Shown here: positions 41,011 through 49,759 of the stretch, one piece after another | Layout of the letters: each line of letters opens with the position of its first letter | Numbering within the stretch: position 1 is the stretch's first letter | Origin: Streptomyces sp. RPT161 | Lineage (GTDB): Bacteria; Actinomycetota; Actinomycetes; Streptomycetales; Streptomycetaceae | NCBI RefSeq assembly: GCF_027533845.1 | Contig: NZ_JAPZVN010000024.1 | Span: 1 to 64,000 of the forward strand | Reading direction: 5' to 3' | DNA: 64,000 bases | Notes under the pieces: generated by a model | Seen by the model: only the letters and a program-made list of their open reading frames with translations | Databases searched by the model: none | Told to the model about the DNA's origin: nothing | Position numbers and translations under genes: made by a program

Positions 41011-42525
41011 ATGCGCAAGTGGGCACCGCTGATCGCGGTCTGCCTGGGTACGTTCATGCTGCTGCTCGACGTGACGATCGTGACGGTGGCGCTGCCGGAC
41101 ATGGCGGGGGCGCTGCACGCCTCACTGGCCAGCCTGCAGTGGGTGATCGACAGCTACGCCCTGGCTCTGGCCGCGCTGCTGCTGGGCGTGGGATCGGCGG
41201 CGGACGTGCTGGGCCGCCGCCGGACGTACGTGGCCGGGACGGTGCTGTTCGCCGCCGCGTCACTGGCCTGCGGGCTCAGCTCTAGCGCGGGGATGCTGGT
41301 GGCGATGCGCGGGGTGCAGGGGGTCGGCGGCGCGGCGATGTTCGCGACGACGCTCTCCCTGCTCGGCGCGGAGTACCAGGGCCGCGACCGGGGTGTGGCG
41401 TTCGGCGTGTGGGGCGCGGTCTCCGCCGCGGCGGCGGCGCTCGGCCCGGTGCTCGGCGGCCTGCTGACGCAGAACCTGGACTGGCGGTGGATCTTCTACG
41501 TCAACCTGCCGGTCAGCGTGGCCGCGGTGGCGCTGACGCTCCGGGTGGTCGGTGAGTCGCGGGGCCGAGCCGGGCAGCGGGTGGACGTGTTCGGCACCCT
41601 GTCCTGGACGGTCTTCGCCGGTACCGGGGTCTACGCGGTGGTGCGCGCGGACGCGGTGGGCTGGGGTTCGGCGGCCACGCTGGGCACCCTCGCGGTCTCC
41701 GCGGTGGCGCTGCTGGTGTTCCTGTTCGCCCAGTTGCGGGCGGCGGATCCGATGCTGGATCCGCGGCTGTTCCGCGGCGCGTCGTTCAGCGGTGTGATGG
41801 CGGCGGCGTTCGCGATCAGCGCGGCGGCGTTCGGCGTACTGCCGTACACCTCGATCTGGCTGCAGACGGTGTTGGGGTTCAGCCCGCTCAAGGGCGGGCT
41901 GGTGCTGGTACCGCTGGCCGCCGCGTCATTCGTGGCGGCGGCGGTGGGCGGACGGCTGCTGCACGGTGTCCCCGCCCGGCTGACGGTGGGCGTCGGCATG
42001 CTGCTGATCGGCGCCGGGGCTCTGGCGCAGGCCGTGCTGGGCGCCGGCTCCGACTGGCCGTCCCTGCTGCCGGGCCTGGTCGTGGCGGGCGTCGGCGTGG
42101 GCGTGGCCACCCCCGCGCTGTCCCAGGCGGCGCTGTCCTCGGTACCGCCGCACCGGGCCGGGATGGCGGGCGGCGCGGTCAACACCTTCCGGCAGCTCGG
42201 CTACGCGCTCGGGGTGGCCCTCTTCGGCACCCTGGCCGCCTCCCGGATGACACACGCCCTGACCGGTGAGGCCGCCGACCCGCACGGCACGGCGCAGGCC
42301 CTCGCCGGTGGGGCCGCACGGCAGCTGCTGTCCGCCCGGGTGGCCGCCCCGCACGCGCTGCGGGCCGCCTACGCCTCGGGCCTGGACGCCGCCGCGCTGG
42401 CCGCGGGTGCGGTGGGGATCGTGGCGGGCGTACTGGTGCTGCTGCTGGTCCGTACCCCGAACGCGCCGGTGCCGGGCCCACGGCGGGCGGCGGAGCAGGT
42501 ACCGGTGCGGGCCAACGCGGGATGA
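41011..42525 (+). CDS. MFS transporter, DHA2 (14-helix) drug exporter type
   Basis: A 504-residue proton-driven exporter with about 14 membrane helices. DHA2 signatures are present: LDVTIVTVALPDMAGALHAS near the start, WVIDSYALALAALLLGVGS, GRRRTYVAGTVLF, and the antiporter motif C region AALGPVLGGLLTQNLDWRWI with FYVNLPVSV. It most likely exports a hydrophobic drug or metabolite. ATG 41011 is preceded by AAGGGG. It is divergent from the double-Lrp regulator. No biosynthetic genes are close enough to suggest the cargo. Confidence 0.9.
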   Translation: MRKWAPLIAVCLGTFMLLLDVTIVTVALPDMAGALHASLASLQWVIDSYALALAALLLGVGSAADVLGRRRTYVAGTVLFAAASLACGLSSSAGMLVAMRGVQGVGGAAMFATTLSLLGAEYQGRDRGVAFGVWGAVSAAAAALGPVLGGLLTQNLDWRWIFYVNLPVSVAAVALTLRVVGESRGRAGQRVDVFGTLSWTVFAGTGVYAVVRADAVGWGSAATLGTLAVSAVALLVFLFAQLRAADPMLDPRLFRGASFSGVMAAAFAISAAAFGVLPYTSIWLQTVLGFSPLKGGLVLVPLAAASFVAAAVGGRLLHGVPARLTVGVGMLLIGAGALAQAVLGAGSDWPSLLPGLVVAGVGVGVATPALSQAALSSVPPHRAGMAGGAVNTFRQLGYALGVALFGTLAASRMTHALTGEAADPHGTAQALAGGAARQLLSARVAAPHALRAAYASGLDAAALAAGAVGIVAGVLVLLLVRTPNAPVPGPRRAAEQVPVRANAG

Positions 42526-42860
42526 ACGGGAGTCGGCGCCGGCCAGCACCTGTAAGGCGCGGGTGAGTGCCCCGGAAAGATGGCGGAGAGATTCGGTGCA
42601 GATCCACGGTCCGTTACATCGCGGAAACCGTAAGGTAGTTCCCGAAGTTTCCGGCATAACGCGACGACACGGGTGATCACCCGGCCGACAAGTCCGGATT
42701 CGCCGTATCTGCAGGCCTCTCCCCTGGCGCGACAGGATCAGGTAGCTTACGGGCCCGCCCGGCATCCTTGCCCCACGGGTCCGCTTTACGGCCACTGTTC
42801 CCCTCCCGGGCGACAGCACCATCGTCGAAGCGCCGCGCGGGGCGCTCCCGAGGAGCAGAA
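42526..42860. other. Intergenic region upstream of acyl-CoA ligase gene
   Basis: A 335-base gap following the MFS gene. It contains AT-richer patches near 42600-42665 and a GTGATCAC palindrome at 42672-42679, presumably promoter elements for the ligase gene. The ligase frame is open back to 42768, but the translation there is not conserved-looking. I see no gene. Confidence 0.4.
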
Positions 42861-44684
42861 TTGCGCGAGTTCAGTGTCCCGCCACTGGCGACGGCGCCCC
42901 AGGTCGGGGGACTGGCCGACGCCGTGTACAGCAACGCCGCGCAGGCGCCCGACCATGTGGTGCTCGGGCGCAAGACGGACGGCGCATGGCGGGACGTGAC
43001 CGCGGCACGGTTCCGCGACGAGGTGCTGGCGCTGGCCAAGGGACTGCTCGCCACCGGGATCCGGTTCGGCGACCGGGTCGGGATCATGTCCCGCACCCGC
43101 TACGAATGGACGCTGTTCGACTTCGCGTTGTGGTCGATCGGCGCCCAGCCGGTGCCGGTCTACCCCACCTCGTCGTCGGAGCAGGTCTACTGGATGCTCC
43201 ACGACTCCGGCGCGGTGGCCTGCGTGGTCGAGCACGAGGACCACGCGATGACCATCGGCGCGGTGGTCGACCGGCTGCCGCAGCTCACCCGGCTGTGGCA
43301 GCTGGACGCCGGTGCGGTCGCGGAGTTGACCGCCGCTGGAGCGCACATCGACGACGACGTGGTCGACCGCCACCGGTTCGCGGTGACGCCCGACGCGGTG
43401 GCCACCGTCATCTACACCTCCGGCACCACAGGCCGCCCCAAGGGCTGTGTGCTGACCCACGCCAACTTCATGGCTGAGGCCGACAACGTGGTGGCCCGCT
43501 GGGAGCCGGTGTTCCACTCCAGGCCCGGCGACGAGGCGGGCACTTTGCTGTTCCTGCCACTGGCACACGTCTTCGGCCGCATGGTGGAGGTCGCGGCGAT
43601 CCGCGCCCGGGTGCGGCTGGGCCACCAACCGAGCCTGGCGGCGAGGGACTTGCTCCCCGACCTGGCCGCCTTCCAGCCCACCTTCACGCTCGCGGTGCCG
43701 TACGTCTTCGAGAAGGTCTTCCACGCCGCGCGCCGCAAGGCGGAGGCGGATGGCAGGCTCGGCCCGTTCGACAAGGCCGTCGAGGTGGCGGTGCGCTACG
43801 CGGAGGCGCAGGAGCACAAGGCGTTCGGCACCGGCCCCGGCCCCAGCGCCGCGCTGCGGATGCAGCACCAGGTGTACGAGAAGCTGGTCTACACCAAGGT
43901 GCGCGCGGCGCTCGGCGGCCGGATGCGGCACGGGATGTCCGGCGGCTCGGGGATGGAACGCCGGCTCGGGCTGTTCTTCGCCGGTGCGGGCGTGACCATC
44001 TACGAGGGGTACGGGCTGACCGAGTCCACCGCCGCCGCGACCGCCAACCCGCCGGAGCGCACCCGGTTCGGCACAGTGGGCCAGCCGGTGCCGGGCACGA
44101 CCGTGCACATCGCGGACGACGGGGAGGTGTGGCTGCGCGGCGGCCAGGTCTTCGCCGGGTACCTGAACAACCCCAAGGCGACCGACGAGGTGCTGCACGA
44201 CGGCTGGCTGGCCACCGGTGACCTGGGCGCGCTGGACGACGACGGCTATCTGACCATCACCGGCCGCAAGAAGGAGATCCTGGTCACCAGCGGTGGCAAG
44301 AGCGTCTCACCGGTGCTGCTGGAGGAGCGGGTGCGGGCGCATCCGCTGGTCGCGCAGTGCGTGGTGGTCGGCAACGACCGGCCGTACGTCGCGGCGCTGG
44401 TCACCCTGGATCCGGACGGGGTGACCCACTGGCTGTCGATGCGCGGCAAGCCGCCGCTGCCGCCCGCCGAGCTGGTCCGCGACCCGGACCTGGAGACCGA
44501 GATCCGGCGGGCTGTGGTCGCCGCCAACACCCTCGTCTCGCAGGCCGAGTCCATCCGTACGTTCCGCATCCTCGCGGCGCAGTTCAGTGAGGAGAAAGGG
44601 TTGCTCACCCCCTCACTGAAGTTGAAGCGGAAGGCGATCGAGAAGGCCTACTCGGTGGAGATAGACGCGCTGTACCGGGCCTGA
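42861..44684 (+). CDS. Long-chain fatty acid--CoA ligase (FadD15-like)
   Basis: A 607-residue AMP-forming ligase that activates fatty acids to acyl-CoA. Adenylation motifs: P-loop YTSGTTGRPKGCVLTHAN, FLPLAHVFGRMVE, YEGYGLTESTAAA, WLATGDLGALDDDGYL and GRKKEILVTSGGKSVSP with the catalytic Lys near the end. The N-terminal LREFSVPPLATAPQVGGLAD is the usual beginning in Streptomyces and supports the TTG start at 42861, which has GAGGAG five bases upstream. It resembles long-chain ligases with extended N-terminus (FadD15/AAS type). Followed by an aldo/keto reductase after about 115 bases. Confidence 0.9.
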   Translation: MREFSVPPLATAPQVGGLADAVYSNAAQAPDHVVLGRKTDGAWRDVTAARFRDEVLALAKGLLATGIRFGDRVGIMSRTRYEWTLFDFALWSIGAQPVPVYPTSSSEQVYWMLHDSGAVACVVEHEDHAMTIGAVVDRLPQLTRLWQLDAGAVAELTAAGAHIDDDVVDRHRFAVTPDAVATVIYTSGTTGRPKGCVLTHANFMAEADNVVARWEPVFHSRPGDEAGTLLFLPLAHVFGRMVEVAAIRARVRLGHQPSLAARDLLPDLAAFQPTFTLAVPYVFEKVFHAARRKAEADGRLGPFDKAVEVAVRYAEAQEHKAFGTGPGPSAALRMQHQVYEKLVYTKVRAALGGRMRHGMSGGSGMERRLGLFFAGAGVTIYEGYGLTESTAAATANPPERTRFGTVGQPVPGTTVHIADDGEVWLRGGQVFAGYLNNPKATDEVLHDGWLATGDLGALDDDGYLTITGRKKEILVTSGGKSVSPVLLEERVRAHPLVAQCVVVGNDRPYVAALVTLDPDGVTHWLSMRGKPPLPPAELVRDPDLETEIRRAVVAANTLVSQAESIRTFRILAAQFSEEKGLLTPSLKLKRKAIEKAYSVEIDALYRA

Positions 44685-44800
44685 ACAGCGGCTTTCGGCC
44701 ACACGGCACAGCGCCACCCGAACGGAGGGGAATGCCTGGCAGGTGGCTCCTCGTTGGAACAGGGGAGACATCGGAGTCGGAGCTAAGGAAACGACCGCTC

Positions 44801-45634
44801 GTGAGCAAAGTCCCCGCCATCACCCTGAACAACGGCGTCACGATGCCGCAACTGGGCTACGGCGTCTGGCAGGTTCCGGACGCGCAGGCCACCGACGCGG
44901 TGCGCACCGCCCTGGAGGCCGGTTACCGCAGCATCGACACCGCCGCCGCCTATGGCAACGAGGGGGGCGTCGGCCGGGCGATCAGCAGCTCCGCCATTGC
45001 GCGTGAGGAAATCTTCGTCACCACGAAGGTGTGGAACAACCACCACGGCTACGACAGCACACTGCGGGCCTTCGACAGCTCGCTGGCCAAGCTGGGGCTG
45101 GAGCGGCTCGACCTGTACCTGATCCACTGGCCGGTGCCGTCCCGCGACCTGTACGTGGACACCTGGCGCGCGCTGGAGAAGCTCTACGCCGACGGCCTGG
45201 TCCGGGCGATCGGCGTGTGCAACTTCCAGCCCGCGCACCTGCGGCGGCTGCTGGACGAGACCGACGTCGTGCCCGCGGTGAACCAGATCGAGCTGCACCC
45301 CCACTTCCAGCAGGCCGAGCTGCGCGCCTTCCACGCCGAGCACGACATCGCCACCGAGGCCTGGTCACCGCTGGGCCAGGGCAAGGGGCTGCTGGACGAT
45401 CCGACGATCGGCAAGATCGCCGAGAAGCACGGCCGCACCCCGGCCCAGATCGTGCTGCGCTGGCACATCCAGCTCGGCAACGTGGCGATCCCCAAGTCGG
45501 TGACCCCGTCCCGCATCGCCGAGAACATCGACGTGTTCGGCTTCGAGCTGGACGGCGACGACCTCGCGGCGCTGGCCGGACTGGACAGCGGCACCCGGCT
45601 GGGCCCGGACCCGGACACGTTCGACATGATCTGA
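44801..45634 (+). CDS. Aldo/keto reductase
   Basis: A 277-residue NADPH-dependent TIM-barrel reductase of the DkgA type (AKR5-like). GVTMPQLGYGVWQV, catalytic Asp/Tyr in GYRSIDTAAAYGNE, Lys in FVTTKVWN and His in DLYLIHWPVPS give the full tetrad; IPKSVTPSRIAENIDVF is the NADPH phosphate-binding motif. Probable substrates are small carbonyl compounds such as methylglyoxal or 2,5-diketogluconate-like sugars. GTG 44801 is preferred as start by homology, with AAGGA upstream; the frame is open back to 44732. Confidence 0.92.
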   Translation: MSKVPAITLNNGVTMPQLGYGVWQVPDAQATDAVRTALEAGYRSIDTAAAYGNEGGVGRAISSSAIAREEIFVTTKVWNNHHGYDSTLRAFDSSLAKLGLERLDLYLIHWPVPSRDLYVDTWRALEKLYADGLVRAIGVCNFQPAHLRRLLDETDVVPAVNQIELHPHFQQAELRAFHAEHDIATEAWSPLGQGKGLLDDPTIGKIAEKHGRTPAQIVLRWHIQLGNVAIPKSVTPSRIAENIDVFGFELDGDDLAALAGLDSGTRLGPDPDTFDMI

Positions 45635-45717
45635 GCCCTCGGGCGCCCCGCCGGTGAGGACGGCGGGCACCCGGAAATCCGGATGCGCGCCGTGCCACCG
45701 GCCGCGAGTATGGGCCC

Positions 45718-46536
45718 GTGGACGCCATGAACGACGCGCCAGCGGAGCGCTTCATCCGCGACGGCTTCGTCAGGATCGAGGGCGCGTTCCCCCGGAAGAC
45801 GGCACTGGCCTGCGCCGAACTGCTGTGGGAGCAGACCGGTATGGCCCCCGACGATCCGTCGACCTGGCGGCAACCGGTCTACCGGGTCGGCGACATGGCA
45901 CAGCCACCCTTCGCCGCGGCCGCCAACAGCCCGGCCCTGCATGCCGCGTTCGACCTGCTGACCGGCGAGGGCCGGTGGACGCCGCGCCGTTCACTCGGAG
46001 GCTTCCCGCTGCGCTTCCCGCATGAGCTGGAGCCGCATGACGCCGGATGGCACATCGACGGCAGCTACCTGCCCGACGGCGCCGACCCCCGGTGGCACCA
46101 CGTCAACCTGCGCTCCAAGGGGCGCCTGCTGCTGATGCTGTTCCTCTTCTCCGAGGTGGGCGAGGACGACGCGCCCACCCGGATCAGGGTGGGCTCGCAT
46201 CTGGACGTGCCACCGATCCTGCGGCGGTACGGCGAGCAGGGGGTCTCGATGCTGGCGATCGCGCAGGAGGTGGCGCGGGCTTCGGCACATCGGCCGCTCG
46301 CCCACGCCACCGGTTCGCCGGGCGATGTGTACCTGTGCCATCCGTTCCTGGTGCACGCCGCGCAGCCACACCGCGGCAGCCGCCCGCGGTTCATGGCCCA
46401 GCCGCCGCTGTACCCCGCGGTCGAGTGCGAGCTGGAGCGCGCGGACGGCGGCTACTCCCCCGTCGAGTTCGCCATCCGCGCCGGCCTGCAGACCGCGGCT
46501 ACTGCCGCTTGGCCGCCGGGAGCTGCTTCCCGGTAG
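45718..46536 (+). CDS. Phytanoyl-CoA dioxygenase (PhyH) family protein
   Basis: A 272-residue Fe(II)/2-oxoglutarate-type dioxygenase. The metal ligands are visible in GWHIDGSYLPDG (HxD) and CHPFLVHAAQPHRGS (distal His), followed by Arg in SRPRFMAQP for 2-oxoglutarate binding. The start FIRDGFVRIEGAF is typical of the family. Members hydroxylate diverse secondary metabolites and lipids. GTG 45718 or ATG 45727 may start. Its 3' end overlaps the stop of the convergent lipoprotein gene by 38 bases. Confidence 0.85.
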   Translation: MDAMNDAPAERFIRDGFVRIEGAFPRKTALACAELLWEQTGMAPDDPSTWRQPVYRVGDMAQPPFAAAANSPALHAAFDLLTGEGRWTPRRSLGGFPLRFPHELEPHDAGWHIDGSYLPDGADPRWHHVNLRSKGRLLLMLFLFSEVGEDDAPTRIRVGSHLDVPPILRRYGEQGVSMLAIAQEVARASAHRPLAHATGSPGDVYLCHPFLVHAAQPHRGSRPRFMAQPPLYPAVECELERADGGYSPVEFAIRAGLQTAATAAWPPGAASR

Positions 46537-46972
46537 CGCCGTCCACCAGCTTGCGGTTGTCCAGCGGTGCCTTCAACGTGGTGCTGACCTGGGTGAGTTG
46601 GGCGATGTCCGGGCACATCTGCCCCGGCTTCTGGTGCTTGGTCACCTGCACGGTCAAGGTGACGTCCGACGTCGCTTCACTGGCCCGCAGCGCGACGGTC
46701 TCGCAGCCCCCGCGTACCGCTTCGGTGCGCAGCGTACGGCCGTCGGAGGCAACGGTGACCTGCTTGGTGATCGGCTGGTCCTTCGGCTGACCGGCGGCCG
46801 TGCCCCCGCCGGGGGCGGCGCTCGGGGCGTGTGAGCCGCTCGGGCTGGTGGAGGTCGGGCCGCTGGCCGGGGAGACGGTTTTGTTGCCGCAGCCGGTCAG
46901 GGCGGTGGTCGCGGCGATGGCCGCCGCGGCGGTCAGAGCAAGAAGTCGTCCGTTCATGTGGATGTGACGCAT
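46499..46972 (-). CDS. Putative secreted lipoprotein
   Basis: A 157-residue protein. The signal LLALTAAAAIAATTALTGC has a lipobox (LTGC), predicting membrane anchoring after cleavage before the Cys. A Ser/Gly/Pro-rich linker of about 45 residues leads to a globular part with two cysteines (GGCETVALR and GQMCPDIAQ) that may form a disulfide. No family recognised. The start is ATG 46972 or ATG 46957. It is convergent with the PhyH gene and overlaps it by 38 bases. Confidence 0.75.
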   Translation of the reverse strand: MRHIHMNGRLLALTAAAAIAATTALTGCGNKTVSPASGPTSTSPSGSHAPSAAPGGGTAAGQPKDQPITKQVTVASDGRTLRTEAVRGGCETVALRASEATSDVTLTVQVTKHQKPGQMCPDIAQLTQVSTTLKAPLDNRKLVDGATGKQLPAAKRQ

Positions 46973-47298
46973 GAGGCGCGATCCGGGTTCCGTCCCCGCG
47001 GACCACGGATCCGACGCGCCGAGTCCACCCCGTATCGGCCCACGGACGTGGACCGGCAACGGCGACGGACGTACCCTCACCCGTCGCGGATTGGCAATGC
47101 CCCATCAACCTCCGGCGCCTCTGCCCAGGCCCGGGGCCAGCGCCTTCAGGGGGAAACGTCGACCGCTCGCCACCGTCGCGGCCACCGAGCCCGCGAAGAG
47201 ATGTCCATGATGTGGAATGACCTGTCCCGAATTGCGAGATCGGCCTACTCTGCCGCTACCGGACCGAAGGCAGGGAATCTTCCGAAGGGAGCCTCACC
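46973..47298. promoter_or_regulatory. Divergent intergenic region, lipoprotein/methyltransferase
   Basis: A 326-base region. Right end contains GGGAG at 47288, the ribosome-binding site for the methyltransferase. Several short frames cross it but lack Shine-Dalgarno sites and conserved-looking sequence. AT-richer sequence around 47205-47245 probably holds the plus-strand promoter. Confidence 0.4.
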
Positions 47299-48096
47299 AT
47301 GGCCGCGTACACCCATGGACACCACGAGTCCGTACTGCGCTCGCACCGCTGGCGCACCGCGCGGAACTCCGCGGCGTATCTGATCGGTCATCTGCGGCCC
47401 GGCATGCGGCTGTTGGACGTGGGCTGCGGCCCGGGAACGATCACCGCCGACCTGGCCGAGCTGGTCGCCCCCGGACGGGTGAGCGCCGTCGACACGGCGG
47501 AGAGTGTGCTGGAGTCGGCCGCCCGGGTCGCCGCGGAACGCGGCCTGGACAACGTCGAGTTCCGCACCGCCGACGTGCACGCGCTGGAGTTCGCCGACGA
47601 CACCTTCGACGTGGTCCACGCCCACCAGGTGCTCCAGCACGTGGCCGACCCGGTCCAGGCGCTGCGCGAGATGCGCCGGGTGTGCAGGCCCGGCGGCATC
47701 GTGGCGGCCCGGGACTCGGACTACCACGGCTTCGTGTGGTATCCCCGACTGCCCGCGCTGGACGAGTGGATGGACCTGTACCAGCGATGTGCCCGGGCCA
47801 ACGGCGGTGAGCCGAACGCCGGGCGGCGGATGCTGGCCTGGGCCCGCGCCGCCGGGTTCACCGACATCACGCCGAGCACCAGCACCTGGTGCCACGCCGA
47901 CGACGCGGACCGCGCCCACTGGGGCGGCATGTGGGCCGACCGCATCCTGCACTCGGCCATGGCCGACCAGGCCCGCCGGGACGGCATGGCCACCGAGGAC
48001 GGCCTGCGCCGCATCTCGGCCGCCTGGCGCACCTGGTCCGCGGACCCCGACGGCTGGCTGAGCGTCCTGCACGGCGAGATCATCTGCCGCGCGTGA
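47299..48096 (+). CDS. Class I SAM-dependent methyltransferase
   Basis: A 265-residue Rossmann methyltransferase. Motif I is LLDVGCGPGTITADLAELV, motif II region VSAVDTAESVLE, then FRTADVHALEFADDTFDVVH and VLQHVADPVQALREMRRVCR, the UbiE/Methyltransf_11 pattern. The C-terminal part contains WADRILHSAMADQA, found in UbiE-like proteins of Streptomyces. Acceptor is unknown. ATG 47299 is preceded by GGGAG. Convergent with the permease gene. Confidence 0.9.
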   Translation: MAAYTHGHHESVLRSHRWRTARNSAAYLIGHLRPGMRLLDVGCGPGTITADLAELVAPGRVSAVDTAESVLESAARVAAERGLDNVEFRTADVHALEFADDTFDVVHAHQVLQHVADPVQALREMRRVCRPGGIVAARDSDYHGFVWYPRLPALDEWMDLYQRCARANGGEPNAGRRMLAWARAAGFTDITPSTSTWCHADDADRAHWGGMWADRILHSAMADQARRDGMATEDGLRRISAAWRTWSADPDGWLSVLHGEIICRA

Positions 48097-48112
48097 CCGG
48101 CGCGTCGGCGGC

Positions 48113-49477
48113 TCAACGCCCGGCGCGGCGGCCCTTCATCAGGACGTAGACCAGGACACCGGCGAACAGGAACAGCGTGCCCTGGTACACCGCCGCGTAT
48201 CCGGCACCGGCGACCAGCCACATGGAGAAGCCGAACGCACCCAGCGCCATGGCCACGTCGCGTGCGAAGCGACCCGGCCGCACCTGCTCGCGGCGGCCGG
48301 AGACCAGCCAGTACAACTGGGCGGCGGCGGCCAGCAGATAGGGCACGGTGGCCGAGAACGTGGTGATCAGCACCAGGATGTTGAACACCCCTGTGGCGCC
48401 GGTCGTGTAGTTGACGATGGTGAGCAGCGAGGCGAGCACCACGCCGACGAGCACGCCGAAGGTCGGCACACCACGCTGCTTCTTGGTGAACGCGGCCGGG
48501 AACAGCCCGTCCTGGGCGGCGGCGTAGGGCGCCTGGGCGCTCATCAGTGTCCAGCCGTTGAGCGCGCCGATGATGGAGATCACCGCGCAGACCGCGATGA
48601 GCGTGCCGCCCCACTGGCCGCCGAACATGTTGTTGACCGCGTCGGAGAAGGGGGCGGAGGACTTCACCAGGTCGCGGTGCGACACAGTGCCGAACACCGA
48701 GACGGTGCCGAGCAGGTAGACCAGCGCGGCGCCGATGGTGCCCAGCACGCTGGCCCGGCCGACGTTGCGCTCCGGGTCGCGCACCTCGCCCGCGCTCATC
48801 GCGGCGGACTCCACGCCCACGTAGGAGTAGAGCAGCAGCGCGGCCGAGGCGGAGATCCCGCCGAGCAGGTTGCCGCCACTGGGATCGAAGGGGCCGAGGT
48901 TGTGCGGGTCGAAGAAGAACAGGCCGATGACGGCGACGAACAGCAGCGGCAGGAACTTCAGCACGGTGGAGACGATCTGCACCGCGCCGACCCAGCGGGT
49001 GCCCGCGAGGTTCGCCAGGGCGGGCAGCCACAGCGCGGCGAGCGCCACCGCGAGGTGGGTCCACTTGGAGAAGTGGCCGGGGAAGACCACGTCGATGTAG
49101 CCGACGGCGGCCACCGCCAGCGCCGCGTTACTGACCCAGGTCATCACCCAGTACGACCATGCGGACAGGAACCCGGCGAAGTCGCCGAACGCCTCCCGGG
49201 CGTAGACGTACGGTCCGCCGGTGCGCGGGTTGCGCTGGGCGAGGCGGCCGAAGACCAGGGCGAGGGTGATCGCGCCGACCGTCAGCACCACGAAGGCGAG
49301 CAGGCTGAGCGTGCCGAAGGGGGCGACGGAGGACGGCAGCAGGAAGATGCCGCCGCCGATGATGTTTCCCATCACCAAAGCAGTGGCGGTGGGCAGCCCG
49401 AAACGCCGCGCGTGATGGGTCCCGTTCTCGGCCGGGTCGGCCGGCGGGGCCATGGTCTCGCTCGCGGTGTCGTGCAT
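48113..49477 (-). CDS. APC family amino acid permease (arginine/agmatine antiporter-like)
   Basis: A 454-residue transporter with 12 membrane helices. The first helix VMGNIIGGGIFLLPSSVAPF contains the GxGIF substrate-binding loop; YAREAFGDFAGFLSAWSYWV and SAAMSAGEVRDPERNVGRA are typical APC motifs, closest to AdiC/PotE-like exchangers. It likely takes up or exchanges a basic or neutral amino acid or its decarboxylation product. Start ATG 49477; the frame is open upstream, but the sequence there is not conserved-looking. A long perfect-stem hairpin lies in the leader at 49519-49556. Confidence 0.88.
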   Translation of the reverse strand: MHDTASETMAPPADPAENGTHHARRFGLPTATALVMGNIIGGGIFLLPSSVAPFGTLSLLAFVVLTVGAITLALVFGRLAQRNPRTGGPYVYAREAFGDFAGFLSAWSYWVMTWVSNAALAVAAVGYIDVVFPGHFSKWTHLAVALAALWLPALANLAGTRWVGAVQIVSTVLKFLPLLFVAVIGLFFFDPHNLGPFDPSGGNLLGGISASAALLLYSYVGVESAAMSAGEVRDPERNVGRASVLGTIGAALVYLLGTVSVFGTVSHRDLVKSSAPFSDAVNNMFGGQWGGTLIAVCAVISIIGALNGWTLMSAQAPYAAAQDGLFPAAFTKKQRGVPTFGVLVGVVLASLLTIVNYTTGATGVFNILVLITTFSATVPYLLAAAAQLYWLVSGRREQVRPGRFARDVAMALGAFGFSMWLVAGAGYAAVYQGTLFLFAGVLVYVLMKGRRAGR

Positions 49478-49518
49478 GGGTGTACGCGCCTCTCCTGCGT
49501 CCCGCCGCCGCACCGCAC

Positions 49519-49556
49519 ATCGCCGGGGCCGGTGCGGTCGCACCGGTCCCGGCGAT
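49519..49556 (-). promoter_or_regulatory. Long hairpin in the 5' leader of the permease gene
   Basis: 18-base arms (49519-49536 and 49539-49556, with one mismatch) around a two-base loop, 42 bases before the permease start. It is too strong to be chance and would block a leader transcript unless opened, so it could be an attenuator or part of a structured regulatory RNA. No known riboswitch core is recognised. Confidence 0.5.
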
Positions 49557-49707
49557 GACACGACGGAAGGTTGTTCTCCTTGTTCGGAGCGTCCCCATGG
49601 TGGACCAGTCCGCACACGTCAACAAATCGATTGCGGTTGTTTCGGGCCATGACCCCGCGCACGGTAAATGTTGCGGTCCGGCCGCCGTCGGACCGCAGAA
49701 ACGCCAA

Positions 49708-49743
49708 AGGGCGCACGGCCCGGGATTCCGAGCCGTGCGCCCT
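49708..49743 (-). terminator. Terminator of the sortase-anchored phosphoesterase gene
   Basis: AGGGCGCACGGC (49708-49719) pairs perfectly with 49732-49743. On the minus strand the stem begins 16 bases after the stop codon and is followed by TTTGGCGTTT. A second dyad (TGCGGTCCG/CGGACCGCA, 49672-49697) lies just beyond. Confidence 0.75.
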
Positions 49744-49759
49744 GTCCGGGCGGGCGGGA

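Noticed and set aside
49519-49556. Guanidine or amino-acid riboswitch in the permease leader
   Set aside because: Only a hairpin is seen; no conserved aptamer core could be matched by eye.
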